Of a DNA stretch of 44,701 nucleotides, positions 1 to 8,018 are shown in pieces. A program made the position numbers and the translations under genes. Numbering within the stretch: the stretch's first letter is position 1; each line of letters opens with the position of its first letter. The notes beneath the pieces are model-generated. The model was not told the origin of the DNA and did not search any database. It worked only from the letters and a program-made list of their open reading frames with translations. The stretch comes from Pseudomonadota bacterium (GTDB lineage Bacteria; Pseudomonadota; Gammaproteobacteria; Xanthomonadales; Rhodanobacteraceae). The stretch is from positions 1 through 44,701 of the forward strand of contig JAJYTG010000007.1 of NCBI GenBank assembly GCA_021793195.1, written 5' to 3'.

Positions 1-69
1 GTCGCGAAATCGCCTGGTGCATGCCGAGGGGGCAGCTTTCCTCGTTAATCCAGCCGCAAACATTCAGAC

Positions 70-102
70 GCCAACGACGACGTCTACGCTCTGGCCGCTT
101 AA
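70..102 (+). other. tmRNA proteolysis-tag reading frame
   Basis: GCC is the probable resume codon, and the encoded tag reads ANDDVYALAA followed by TAA. This matches the proteobacterial pattern (E. coli tag AANDENYALAA), including the C-terminal LAA that ClpXP recognises. The resume position is inferred from similarity to E. coli. Confidence 0.85.
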
Positions 103-296
103 GGCCTAAGCCCCGAACCCACTTGTGTCCGTGCTCGTGGATGTAGGGTCATCATCACGGGATCGCCCGCGCCGCTGCCTGTCGGCGCGGGTCAAATCAA
201 AACAGGCTGGTCCTGCGGTGTGCTTCGCCCACCGTGTTGCCGCAGGGCGAGACCAAACGGTGAGCTAAGCATGTAGGGCCGGGGATGGAGTGCCTT

Positions 297-329
<33 letters not shown>

Positions 330-336
330 ATATTGA

Positions 337-366
337 AACCCCAACCGTTCTCGGTTGGGGTTTTTT
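337..366 (+). terminator. Rho-independent terminator of ssrA
   Basis: The arms AACCCCAACCG (337-347) and CGGTTGGGGTT (352-362) pair around a 4-base loop, and a run of six T follows at 361-366. It starts 8 bases after the tmRNA CCA end. If the island integrated into ssrA, this terminator came with the island and the original one is at 11290-11320. Confidence 0.9.
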
Positions 367-408
367 CTTGGCCGTTCCCCGCGTGTTTGCTGCGTTTGCG
401 GGCATCGC

Positions 409-422
409 CCTTCGGACGCGGG
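409..422 (+). repeat. Extra copy of CCTTCGGACGCGGG
   Basis: This exact 14-base repeat of 293-306 lies in the otherwise featureless spacer (367-529) between the ssrA terminator and the island operon. It could be an accessory recombination site or a remnant of tandem integration. Chance is possible but unlikely at this distance. Confidence 0.4.
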
Positions 423-529
423 CGTGGCCGGTTCGTGCCGTCAGGCTTTCTGACGACTCTCTCTTCTCTGTTTTTCTCTGGCGTCCGTGGAGTGCTCCAA
501 GGGTCTTCGTATTTCGTCTCGCGACCGCT

Positions 530-3307
530 TCAGGCAGTCTTATTCACGATCTCGACATACCCGATCAACTCCGCCGAATAACTGCCATCACCGTTCGCGG
601 CCCCCTTGTGCTTCAGCTCCCGCTGCAAGGTCGGCTCGACGGCTTGGGCGAACAGCTTGCTTCGCTGCTCGGGCCGGAACATCGGCGTGGTGGTCGGGGC
701 TTGCAGGTACTGATCGCACAGACGTTCGACGGTCGGGACGCGCGTGCCGTCCTGCTTGACGGCGATGGGCTGTACCACTACGCGGCGCTCGCCGTTACCG
801 ACTGACGCCTCGACCATCCACAGCGACAACAGCACCGGCTCGTCCACGTCGCCCGACACCGCGATGCCGATGTCCTCCGGCGGCACGCTGCGCCAACGCC
901 CCAACTCCTCTTGCACCAGCGGGTGATCCAAGCCCATCAGTTGCAGCGCATCCTGATTCATCGCCGCTTCGCGGCTCAAGGTGAAGCGGGCGCGGCGCGT
1001 GCCCTCGGCGGTGACGAGGTCGTAGGTCGCATCGTCCACCTTGACCAGCTTCTGCTGGCGATCCGCGACCGCCGCCGAGAGGAAGCGCACCAGCCGATCC
1101 AGACTGGAGGACACGTCCGAGAAGGGCTTGTAGTCGTCGAGGCTGAAGCCATCGAGGTCTTGGAACAGATCGAACACCACCTGCCGCGCCTCGCGCGAGT
1201 TCGACAACGCCGCTTCCAGTTCCACCTGCGTGCGCTTCAGCTCCGGGTCCGACAAGGCTTCCTGATACAGGCGGTCGTAGTTCAAGCGTTCGGACAACTG
1301 GCCAAGAATCTGTGAGCGCAGGTCTTCGGCCACGTTGCCTTGTTCATCCACCTTGCCCACCGTGCGCGCGATCTCGGTCAGCTTCTCGTCGAGCAGCAGA
1401 AAGATGCGACCTTCGATGGTGTCCGACAGCACAAGGTTGTAGACCTGCGCGGTGTGGGCCTGGCCGTAGCGGTGGATGCGTCCGATGCGCTGCTCCATGT
1501 CCATCGGATTCCACGGCAGGTCGAAATTGAACAGGATGCGCGCGAACTGCAGGTTGATGCCCTCGCGCCCGGCCGCCGTACAGACCAGCACACGCGGGCC
1601 ATCCTTCAGGCGGAAGCGCCGTTCCGCCGCCACCTTCGCGCCGTGGTCGCCGCCGCGCAGCACCACCACGCCCTGGCCGGGGAAGGTCTGCTCGATCTCT
1701 CGGGCGATCATGTCCACCGTGCCGAGGTAGGTGGCAAAGATCACGATCTTCTCGTTCGAGTTCTGCCGCCACAGCGTGCCCAAACCATCGAGCAGCTTCT
1801 GCATCTTGGTCTCGCGCTCCGCAGGGAACACGCGCAGCAGGTCGCCGATGCGCAAGCGCTCCTCGGGCAGATGCAGGTTTACCACCGCCGACGCGGCTTC
1901 CTCGGCGTGCGAGGACGAGTATTCGCTGGCGTAAGGGTCGGAGGCCATCTCCAGCGCCTCTTCGTCCAGCTTCTTGACCAGCCGGTACTTCAGATCGGCC
2001 AGCACGCGATCCACCTCGCTGCGCCCGACGCTGTCGCGCGACAGGTTGAACTCCTGGTGGATCAGCTCGCGCGCCTCCTCGGTCAGGCGCTCGCGGCCTT
2101 CGATGTCCAGTTCCTTGTCGTGCAGAAACGCCTCGTGCAGCGTCAGCATCAGCAAGCGGCGTTTCATCGTTCGCCGCACAGCGGCGAAGCTCGACGCAGC
2201 AATCTTCTGGAAGATGGCCATCAAGAAGCCGAGGGCACGCCCCTGGCCGCCCTGGCGACGCGCAAGGTCGAAGCCATCCTCCAGGTACTCGCGCAGCTTC
2301 TCGTAGAAGAGGCGCTCCTCCGGGCCCATCAGGAAGGACTCGGTATGCACCCAGCGTCGTGCAAACAACGGCGAGCCATCTGGCTGACAGGCGTCCGCCT
2401 TCGTGCGACGGAACATCACCGTGTTCAGGCGGTGCCGGTGTTCCAGCATTTCCTCGGGGCTGCCGAATAGCGTTGGGTTCAGCAGTTGCGCCAGCATCCA
2501 GAACTGAAAGTGATTGCCCTGGTGCGGCGTGGCCGAGAGCAGCATCAAGTCGCGCGAATGGTCTTTCAGCGCCTCAGCCAGCTTGTAGTTCTCGGTCTTC
2601 CTGACCTTGCCGCCGTTGCGGTATGCGGTGAGGTGATGCGCTTCGTCGAACACCACCAGATCCCAACGCGGCGCATCCAGCAGGCGCTTGATGCGCGCCG
2701 GGCGCTTCAGGGTGTCGATGCTGGCGATCAGTCGGTCGTGCTTGGCGAAGGCGTTGGTTTTGCGGTCGGTGATGTCGCCCTCTGAGCCGAACACCTCGAA
2801 GTCGAGGTTGAACACTTCGTTCAGCTCGCGGTGCCAGTTGTTCACCAGACCCGCAGGCACCACCATCAGCGCCCGGGTCAGTTCGCCCCGGCTGGCCAGC
2901 TCCCGAAGAATGAGTGCCGTCTCGATGGTCTTGCCCAGCCCGACCTCGTCGGCGATGAGGTAGCGCCGGGGCGATGCGGTGGCGATGCGGTGCGTCAGCA
3001 CCACCTGATGGGGCAGCAGGTCGATCCTGGCTGAGGTCAGCGCCGACGCGCTTTCCATCACCGGCAGTGCGTGCGCCTCGTAGGAGAGCCACGCCTTGCG
3101 TGCGCGGTCGGCATTGCCGTCGACCGCACGCAGGATGCGCTCGGTGCGGGAGAGCTGGCGGCGAACCGAGCCAACCGGCACACGGCGCTCACCAACGCCG
3201 AAGAACGCGCGCAGGTAGCCGTCGCGCGCCGGATCAAGAACGACGCCCTGGCCGAATTCGTGATGAGTGATCCGTTCGCCGGGTTGGAGCTGAGTCTCTA
3301 CTTCCAC
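530..3307 (-). CDS. SNF2-family helicase/translocase of defence island (DrmD/BrxH-like)
   Basis: This 925-residue protein starts at GTG with GAGG seven bases upstream. It is a superfamily 2 SNF2-type DNA translocase, a motor that moves on duplex DNA using ATP. Visible motifs are DEVGLGKT (120-127, Walker A), DEAH (221-224, Walker B), LLSATPHQG (about 256-264, motif III) and RIGRIHRYGQ (near 610, motif VI). A long C-terminal region follows that I cannot assign. DISARM (DrmD) and BREX (BrxHII) systems carry helicases of this superfamily. It is the last gene of the overlapping operon and starts 9 bases after the stop of the 166-residue gene. A DNA-surveillance role alongside the methyltransferase is inferred. 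Confidence 0.88.
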   Translation of the reverse strand: MEVETQLQPGERITHHEFGQGVVLDPARDGYLRAFFGVGERRVPVGSVRRQLSRTERILRAVDGNADRARKAWLSYEAHALPVMESASALTSARIDLLPHQVVLTHRIATASPRRYLIADEVGLGKTIETALILRELASRGELTRALMVVPAGLVNNWHRELNEVFNLDFEVFGSEGDITDRKTNAFAKHDRLIASIDTLKRPARIKRLLDAPRWDLVVFDEAHHLTAYRNGGKVRKTENYKLAEALKDHSRDLMLLSATPHQGNHFQFWMLAQLLNPTLFGSPEEMLEHRHRLNTVMFRRTKADACQPDGSPLFARRWVHTESFLMGPEERLFYEKLREYLEDGFDLARRQGGQGRALGFLMAIFQKIAASSFAAVRRTMKRRLLMLTLHEAFLHDKELDIEGRERLTEEARELIHQEFNLSRDSVGRSEVDRVLADLKYRLVKKLDEEALEMASDPYASEYSSSHAEEAASAVVNLHLPEERLRIGDLLRVFPAERETKMQKLLDGLGTLWRQNSNEKIVIFATYLGTVDMIAREIEQTFPGQGVVVLRGGDHGAKVAAERRFRLKDGPRVLVCTAAGREGINLQFARILFNFDLPWNPMDMEQRIGRIHRYGQAHTAQVYNLVLSDTIEGRIFLLLDEKLTEIARTVGKVDEQGNVAEDLRSQILGQLSERLNYDRLYQEALSDPELKRTQVELEAALSNSREARQVVFDLFQDLDGFSLDDYKPFSDVSSSLDRLVRFLSAAVADRQQKLVKVDDATYDLVTAEGTRRARFTLSREAAMNQDALQLMGLDHPLVQEELGRWRSVPPEDIGIAVSGDVDEPVLLSLWMVEASVGNGERRVVVQPIAVKQDGTRVPTVERLCDQYLQAPTTTPMFRPEQRSKLFAQAVEPTLQRELKHKGAANGDGSYSAELIGYVEIVNKTA

Positions 3308-3316
3308 GCTCCGACC

Positions 3317-3817
3317 TCAGGTGATCCGCAAATGGAACAGGCCAGCAGGCTTGCTGCCTTCGCGGAGCAGGATCTCCTGCGGGTATTCGTTGGCCTCGCC
3401 CCACAGAATGCGGCCGAACGCGATCAGGCGTTCGCTATGCGGCGCAGCGCAGCGCCACTCAACCGAGTCGGTGGCGGGATGAAACTTGATCCGTCCGAGG
3501 CCTGATGGCAGCCAAAAGATCAAGGACGCTTCACCCTCGTAGTAGGACTGAAACGACAGGATCGCATCCTTGACCCCATCGCCCAGCCACGTCTCGGCGT
3601 CCTCGGGCGTCAGCAGATCCAGGCCGCCTTCCAGCCCGGCAACGACGAGTGTGTTGTTGCCATTGCTCGGCAGGTCGTCGGGCCAATGGCCCGACGCCTG
3701 CAGGAATTGGCGCAGGCTCCAGACCTCGCTGGCCGCGCACACCTGATTGCGTGCCTCTTCGTCCCAAACCCAGCTGGTGCCGCGCCGCTGCCACACCGTA
3801 TCGAGCAGTTGCTTCAT
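3317..3817 (-). CDS. Uncharacterised 166-residue protein of defence operon
   Basis: I do not recognise this family. The protein is soluble, without signal peptide or membrane segments, and fairly rich in Trp (about ten residues), Glu and Asp. The central part (about 85-125) has alternating hydrophobic residues around SYYEGEASLIFW and LPSGLGRIKF, which suggests a beta-rich fold. Its ATG overlaps the stop of the methyltransferase gene as ATGA, and the SNF2 helicase starts 9 bases after its end, so it is probably translationally coupled to both. That position suggests an adaptor or specificity subunit between methylase and helicase. This is inference from context only. Confidence 0.75.
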   Translation of the reverse strand: MKQLLDTVWQRRGTSWVWDEEARNQVCAASEVWSLRQFLQASGHWPDDLPSNGNNTLVVAGLEGGLDLLTPEDAETWLGDGVKDAILSFQSYYEGEASLIFWLPSGLGRIKFHPATDSVEWRCAAPHSERLIAFGRILWGEANEYPQEILLREGSKPAGLFHLRIT

Positions 3818-6800
3818 AGCTCGTACTCCTCAAACAGCGTGCCCTGCGTCGGCTTGACCGCCTGAGTCGCCGCCCAGCCGTTGTAGATCGAGACCGCACG
3901 CGAGGCCGCATTGCGACTGGCCTGATCGGGGCCGTTCTTGTGCAGCCATTCCAGCAAAGGCTTGAGCGCCACGTGGGGCTTGAAGTTTTCGTTCTTCAGC
4001 GTGTCGGAAGCGTTGATACCGCTGCCATCGAAGCACGCACCAATAAGCACCAGCGCCTGATCCAAATCGGACGTCAATCTGCGCTTGTGCTTGCCAGACC
4101 AGTCGCGGGCAAAATCCAGCGGGTTCACCCGCGTCACGACCTTGCTTTTCTCCGAGCACCAGCCACGTTGCTCAAACTCGTCGGGCGTGGTGATCGAGCC
4201 CTTCAAGAACTTCTGCAGCTGGTCACGCTTCATTTCGGTGACATTGCCGAAAGTGCGCAGGAATTGACGGGTCATCGGCTCGGCATTGACCGGCGGCGGT
4301 TCTTTGCCCTTGTCCGCGTCCTCGTCGATGAGCTGGTTGATACCGACCAACGCTTCTTTGACGGAGATTGCGCGCCCCTCGTCTACGAAGACCTTGCCGT
4401 AGTGGCGCGAGAAGTATTCCAGCGCCTTGCCACGCCGGATGACCTGAATGTCCGCGGCAGGCAGGCCTTCCTTGGCGTGGTTCTCCAGCATTCCTTGCAA
4501 TTGCCGCACGTCGGCCATGACTTCACGACGCATCCGGCCCCAGCTGACGGGCTTGGGTTCTTCGGTGCGCTTACGGCAAACGTGGATGATGTCGTACTCG
4601 ATGGTCTTGGAGCCGAATTCGCCTTCGCCCTTGGTCTCGTCGGAGCGAATCGGGTACGTCGCTTCGAGGTAGTACCCCGCATCGAAAAGCGATTCCAACA
4701 CGGCTACCCATGGCTCGTCCTCGCTGTGGTGGAAGGTGAACGCAAGGATGCCGCCTGGCTTGAGTATTCGGTGCGTCTCGCGCCAGCACTGGGTGAGCAG
4801 TCGCTGGTAGAAACCATCCGGATCTTCCGGCTCTCGGGCGCGGTTGGCCACGGCCTCCAGCGATTTGGGCGTGTATTCGGAGCCGAAGATCGCTGGGTAT
4901 TTGTTTTTAAGCGCCAGGCGCAGCCAGACGTAGAAGAAATCGGACAGCTCCGAGTAGTGCAGCAGGCCACCGAATGGAGGGTCGGTGATGACCAAATCGA
5001 GGCTGCCGGTTTCAAGCTGCGCAAGATCGGTAGACGAGCCCTGATACACGGCCACATCCAGCACCGGATCACCGGGGAAGACCTTTTCGCTTTTGCCGCT
5101 CAGTTGGTTAGCTAGCGCGGGGTCTCGGCGCTTCAGCGCCTCAATACTCAACGAGTCCCACGGCTGAGTTGCCCATTCTCGGCCTTCGATGATTCCCTCG
5201 ACACAAGAAGCCCAGTTACCGCGGCCCAGCAAAGGAAACACGCAGTTCTCGACGACATTGTTTTTCGGGTGATAGTTGTTATTGCTTAGATGGGGAGCAA
5301 GGCAGTCTCTACTGATGTCCCAGAAGCAGAACATGTTCTGGTTGCGCAAGTACTGCTGATAGGCACCAAGAACATACTCCCGCACCTGCCAGTCGTATGT
5401 GCCAACCTCTACTACTGCCTTGAGCAATTGGGCTTGCACCAGCAATTGGCGATGATTAAACATCGTCCACCAGTGCGTGAAGCCGTGGTTCGGAACGCCG
5501 CCTTGCAGGTGATGGGTCATGAAGCCGTAGGGAAGCTCCGAGCGAGGCCAGTAATCCTTTAGGTCGGCATCCTTGCGCGCCGCCCATTCCGCCAACGCCG
5601 CATCGTGTTGTTGCGCGTGTGCTGTGTTGAAGGCGGCAAAGAAGCGACCGCTGTAAGGCTTGCCAGCTGCATCGCGCTTGGGCGCGTAGCCCTGAACGGC
5701 GTAAGCAGCCATCGGCCCGGTCTTGCCTGTGGCCTTGATGGTGGTCAGGACATCCTGCACCGTGCCGCAGGCCGAACAAGCGTAGTGTGACTTCTTCGGT
5801 ACGGTGCCTTTCTCGGGCGCGAAGGTGACGCCCGTTTCCGGATCAGCCACTTCATCCGGCAGCGTGCCGCGCACTTCCAGCAAGCGAATATTTGCAGCGC
5901 GTGCCGCATCCCAACGTGTGGTCGCGGCCACATCGTCTTGTGCCGAGCCACCGTAGGTCTGTCCATTCGCGTCCTGCTTTGGAGCACCAGCCAGCCATTG
6001 CGGATGTACAAGTAGGCTCAATTCCACCTTCTTGTTTTTGCCCTTGCCGAGTTTGACTATGGCAGTGTGGCCGCAGTGAGGGCAGACGACGCCTTTCTTG
6101 CGATCCAGTACGGAGAACGGGTATTCATCCGTCGCGACGTGCAGGGGCGCATCAGGGGCCATGCGCGCAGCCTCTTCCTCGACGTGAAAATCATCGCCGC
6201 ATTTGCTGCAAGTGTGCTCCCAGTGTTTCACGCTGATGGTCTTCAGCGCCATCACCGGGCTGGTCATGATCGGCGTCTGGTGTCCGCAGCCCGTCACCTG
6301 ACAGGGACCGTGCTTGGCCCAGAAGGTGTAGATGACCTCCGGACCTTCGTAGCGGTAGTCTTTGCGCTCGTCGCGCGGAATAGACAGCGGGTCGAAGTCA
6401 GCAGGCATCACGCGCTTGGTCGGCACGTGCGTCCATTTGCCTTTCTCGCCATTGGGGCCGTCGCAGTAGTAGTACGGCATGATCTGCGGCTTGACCTCGG
6501 CCTCGATTTCGGCGAGCAGGCGCTTCACTTCCTCCAGATCGACATTGGCAAGCTCCTGCTTGACCACGAACCACGCGACTGGATTCAGGTCGTTGCCGAT
6601 CATCTGCATTCCGAGACGCGAGCCCTCGACCAGCGTCGTGCCACCGCCCATGAAGATGTCGGCCACCTTCAGGTGCTTGAACGCGCCTTTCTTCTGGTGG
6701 TTGGCGTAGTAGTTGTCCCACACCAGCTTGGCCGCGTGCGACTTGTCCTCGGGGGCCTTGGTGGCCGCTGCGATCAACATCGAACGGAACACGCTGGAGC

Positions 6801-7017
6801 GACGCCGCGCCCACCATTTCGACATTTGGTAAATCGGCTTACCCGCGTTGCCTTCGATGATCGCCACCTGATTGACCGGCAGGATCGGGAAATCGACCTC
6901 CAGGCAAGTCTTCGGTCGGTTCGGGTCGTTGAAGTCGACGGTTTCCATTGCGACCGTCTTGCCTGCGCCGACTGCCTTGGCGACTTCTTGCGCCGTCTGT
7001 TCTTTTTTGGTTGCCAT
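3814..7017 (-). CDS. DUF1156-type adenine-specific DNA methyltransferase with Zn ribbons
   Basis: This 1067-residue protein starts at the ATG at 7017. The open frame extends to 7119, but that extension would overlap the upstream gene. The N-terminus has the DUF1156 signature (VDFPILPVNQ at 41-50; KPIYQMSKWWARRR at 60-73). A SAM-binding loop FMGGGTT is at 122-128 and the catalytic motif TDPPF at 678-682. The amino-methyltransferase fold is therefore split by about 550 residues, which carry Zn-ribbon pairs (C239/C244, C270/C273, C312/C315, C413/C416). In this family the product is expected to be N6-methyladenine or N4-methylcytosine, giving self-recognition for the defence system. It starts 11 bases after pglZ ends and overlaps the next gene as ATGA. 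Confidence 0.9.
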   Translation of the reverse strand: MATKKEQTAQEVAKAVGAGKTVAMETVDFNDPNRPKTCLEVDFPILPVNQVAIIEGNAGKPIYQMSKWWARRRSSVFRSMLIAAATKAPEDKSHAAKLVWDNYYANHQKKGAFKHLKVADIFMGGGTTLVEGSRLGMQMIGNDLNPVAWFVVKQELANVDLEEVKRLLAEIEAEVKPQIMPYYYCDGPNGEKGKWTHVPTKRVMPADFDPLSIPRDERKDYRYEGPEVIYTFWAKHGPCQVTGCGHQTPIMTSPVMALKTISVKHWEHTCSKCGDDFHVEEEAARMAPDAPLHVATDEYPFSVLDRKKGVVCPHCGHTAIVKLGKGKNKKVELSLLVHPQWLAGAPKQDANGQTYGGSAQDDVAATTRWDAARAANIRLLEVRGTLPDEVADPETGVTFAPEKGTVPKKSHYACSACGTVQDVLTTIKATGKTGPMAAYAVQGYAPKRDAAGKPYSGRFFAAFNTAHAQQHDAALAEWAARKDADLKDYWPRSELPYGFMTHHLQGGVPNHGFTHWWTMFNHRQLLVQAQLLKAVVEVGTYDWQVREYVLGAYQQYLRNQNMFCFWDISRDCLAPHLSNNNYHPKNNVVENCVFPLLGRGNWASCVEGIIEGREWATQPWDSLSIEALKRRDPALANQLSGKSEKVFPGDPVLDVAVYQGSSTDLAQLETGSLDLVITDPPFGGLLHYSELSDFFYVWLRLALKNKYPAIFGSEYTPKSLEAVANRAREPEDPDGFYQRLLTQCWRETHRILKPGGILAFTFHHSEDEPWVAVLESLFDAGYYLEATYPIRSDETKGEGEFGSKTIEYDIIHVCRKRTEEPKPVSWGRMRREVMADVRQLQGMLENHAKEGLPAADIQVIRRGKALEYFSRHYGKVFVDEGRAISVKEALVGINQLIDEDADKGKEPPPVNAEPMTRQFLRTFGNVTEMKRDQLQKFLKGSITTPDEFEQRGWCSEKSKVVTRVNPLDFARDWSGKHKRRLTSDLDQALVLIGACFDGSGINASDTLKNENFKPHVALKPLLEWLHKNGPDQASRNAASRAVSIYNGWAATQAVKPTQGTLFEEYEL

Positions 7018-7028
7018 GCAGCGGGTCC

Positions 7029-8018
7029 TTATTTCGTGAGCTCGACGAAGGGCGACAGCACCTCGAGCAGTGAGAGGCCGCCGTGCGTCAACGTCGGGTA
7101 GCCGCCTTGGCTCTTCCACTTCCAGCGGCCAACGGCCAGAAGGTGAGCGCCGTGCGGGCTGTTGATCTGTAGTGCCACGGGCGGCACAAACGGGCCGGTC
7201 TCACCGGTACCCTTGGCGCTGCGCCCGCTGGCGAAGGTTTTCTTGAGGAACTGGCCAACCTCGCCATCCGCGTCAGGGAAGTAGCCTGTTGCTGCGTAGC
7301 CGTGGTCGGATGTGATGACCAGACGCCGCCCGGTGGCCAAGCTCTCGACGAAAGACCAGAAGTCGTCGCTGCTGAGTTGATCGGCGGCGTCGCGGGTCAG
7401 CGTGTCGAGGCCTTGGCCAGCGCCTGATCCGTCGTGAACCTTGCTGTCGGGCCAGTGGTGCCAGAACACCCAGTTCGGCGAGCCGTTGATCAGGCTCTCG
7501 CAATCCTTCCACGGCATATCGACACACTCGGTGTGCGTCGGTTGCAGCTTGTGGGCAAGACCGCCGCCGTTGTTCTGAAGCTGGCTGCGACTGCCGAAGC
7601 CCAACGCCTGCGCGAATTGGTTGGTTTCACCGGGCAGTTCTGAAGCGTTGGCAGACACCTCGTGCAGCGTGAAACCGCGCTCTTTGGCACCTTGCAACAG
7701 CCAAGGCAGTTCACGCAGGGATAGGCCATCGAGCACCAGCACCGCCTTGGCGCTGTAGGGCTCTGTCCACCAGCGAGCCAGTCGATCCGAGGTGCGCTCG
7801 ACGGTGTCGCCGAAGGCTTGCCACAAGTCCCAGCCGGTGGAGGACAGGAAGTGGTCAAGAGTGCCGATTTCGCGGTCGCGCTTGATGACCTCGCTGGGCG
7901 CGTTGCCTGCAGCCAGCGGCTTGGACGCGATCTCGACGGCGTTGTTGATGATGACGCGCCACGCGTCCTCGGCAGAGCCTTTAGTCAGGCTGTTCAATAC
8001 CCCGACGTCGAGTGCCAT
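7029..8018 (-). CDS. PglZ-domain protein (alkaline-phosphatase fold), short stand-alone form
   Basis: This is a 329-residue protein. The ATG at 8018 overlaps the upstream stop (TGATG); a GTG one codon earlier is the alternative start. PglZ proteins share the alkaline-phosphatase fold and are core components of Pgl and BREX phage defence. Visible motifs are VLVLDGLS (93-100, metal-binding Asp), VITSDHG (234-240, Asp and His metal ligands) and THGGLSLLEV (311-320). Family members in BREX are usually much longer; here little more than the catalytic domain is present, with about 90 residues before it. It sits between the DUF499 ATPase and the methyltransferase in a tightly coupled operon. Its biochemical role in defence is not settled. 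Confidence 0.9.
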   Translation of the reverse strand: MALDVGVLNSLTKGSAEDAWRVIINNAVEIASKPLAAGNAPSEVIKRDREIGTLDHFLSSTGWDLWQAFGDTVERTSDRLARWWTEPYSAKAVLVLDGLSLRELPWLLQGAKERGFTLHEVSANASELPGETNQFAQALGFGSRSQLQNNGGGLAHKLQPTHTECVDMPWKDCESLINGSPNWVFWHHWPDSKVHDGSGAGQGLDTLTRDAADQLSSDDFWSFVESLATGRRLVITSDHGYAATGYFPDADGEVGQFLKKTFASGRSAKGTGETGPFVPPVALQINSPHGAHLLAVGRWKWKSQGGYPTLTHGGLSLLEVLSPFVELTK

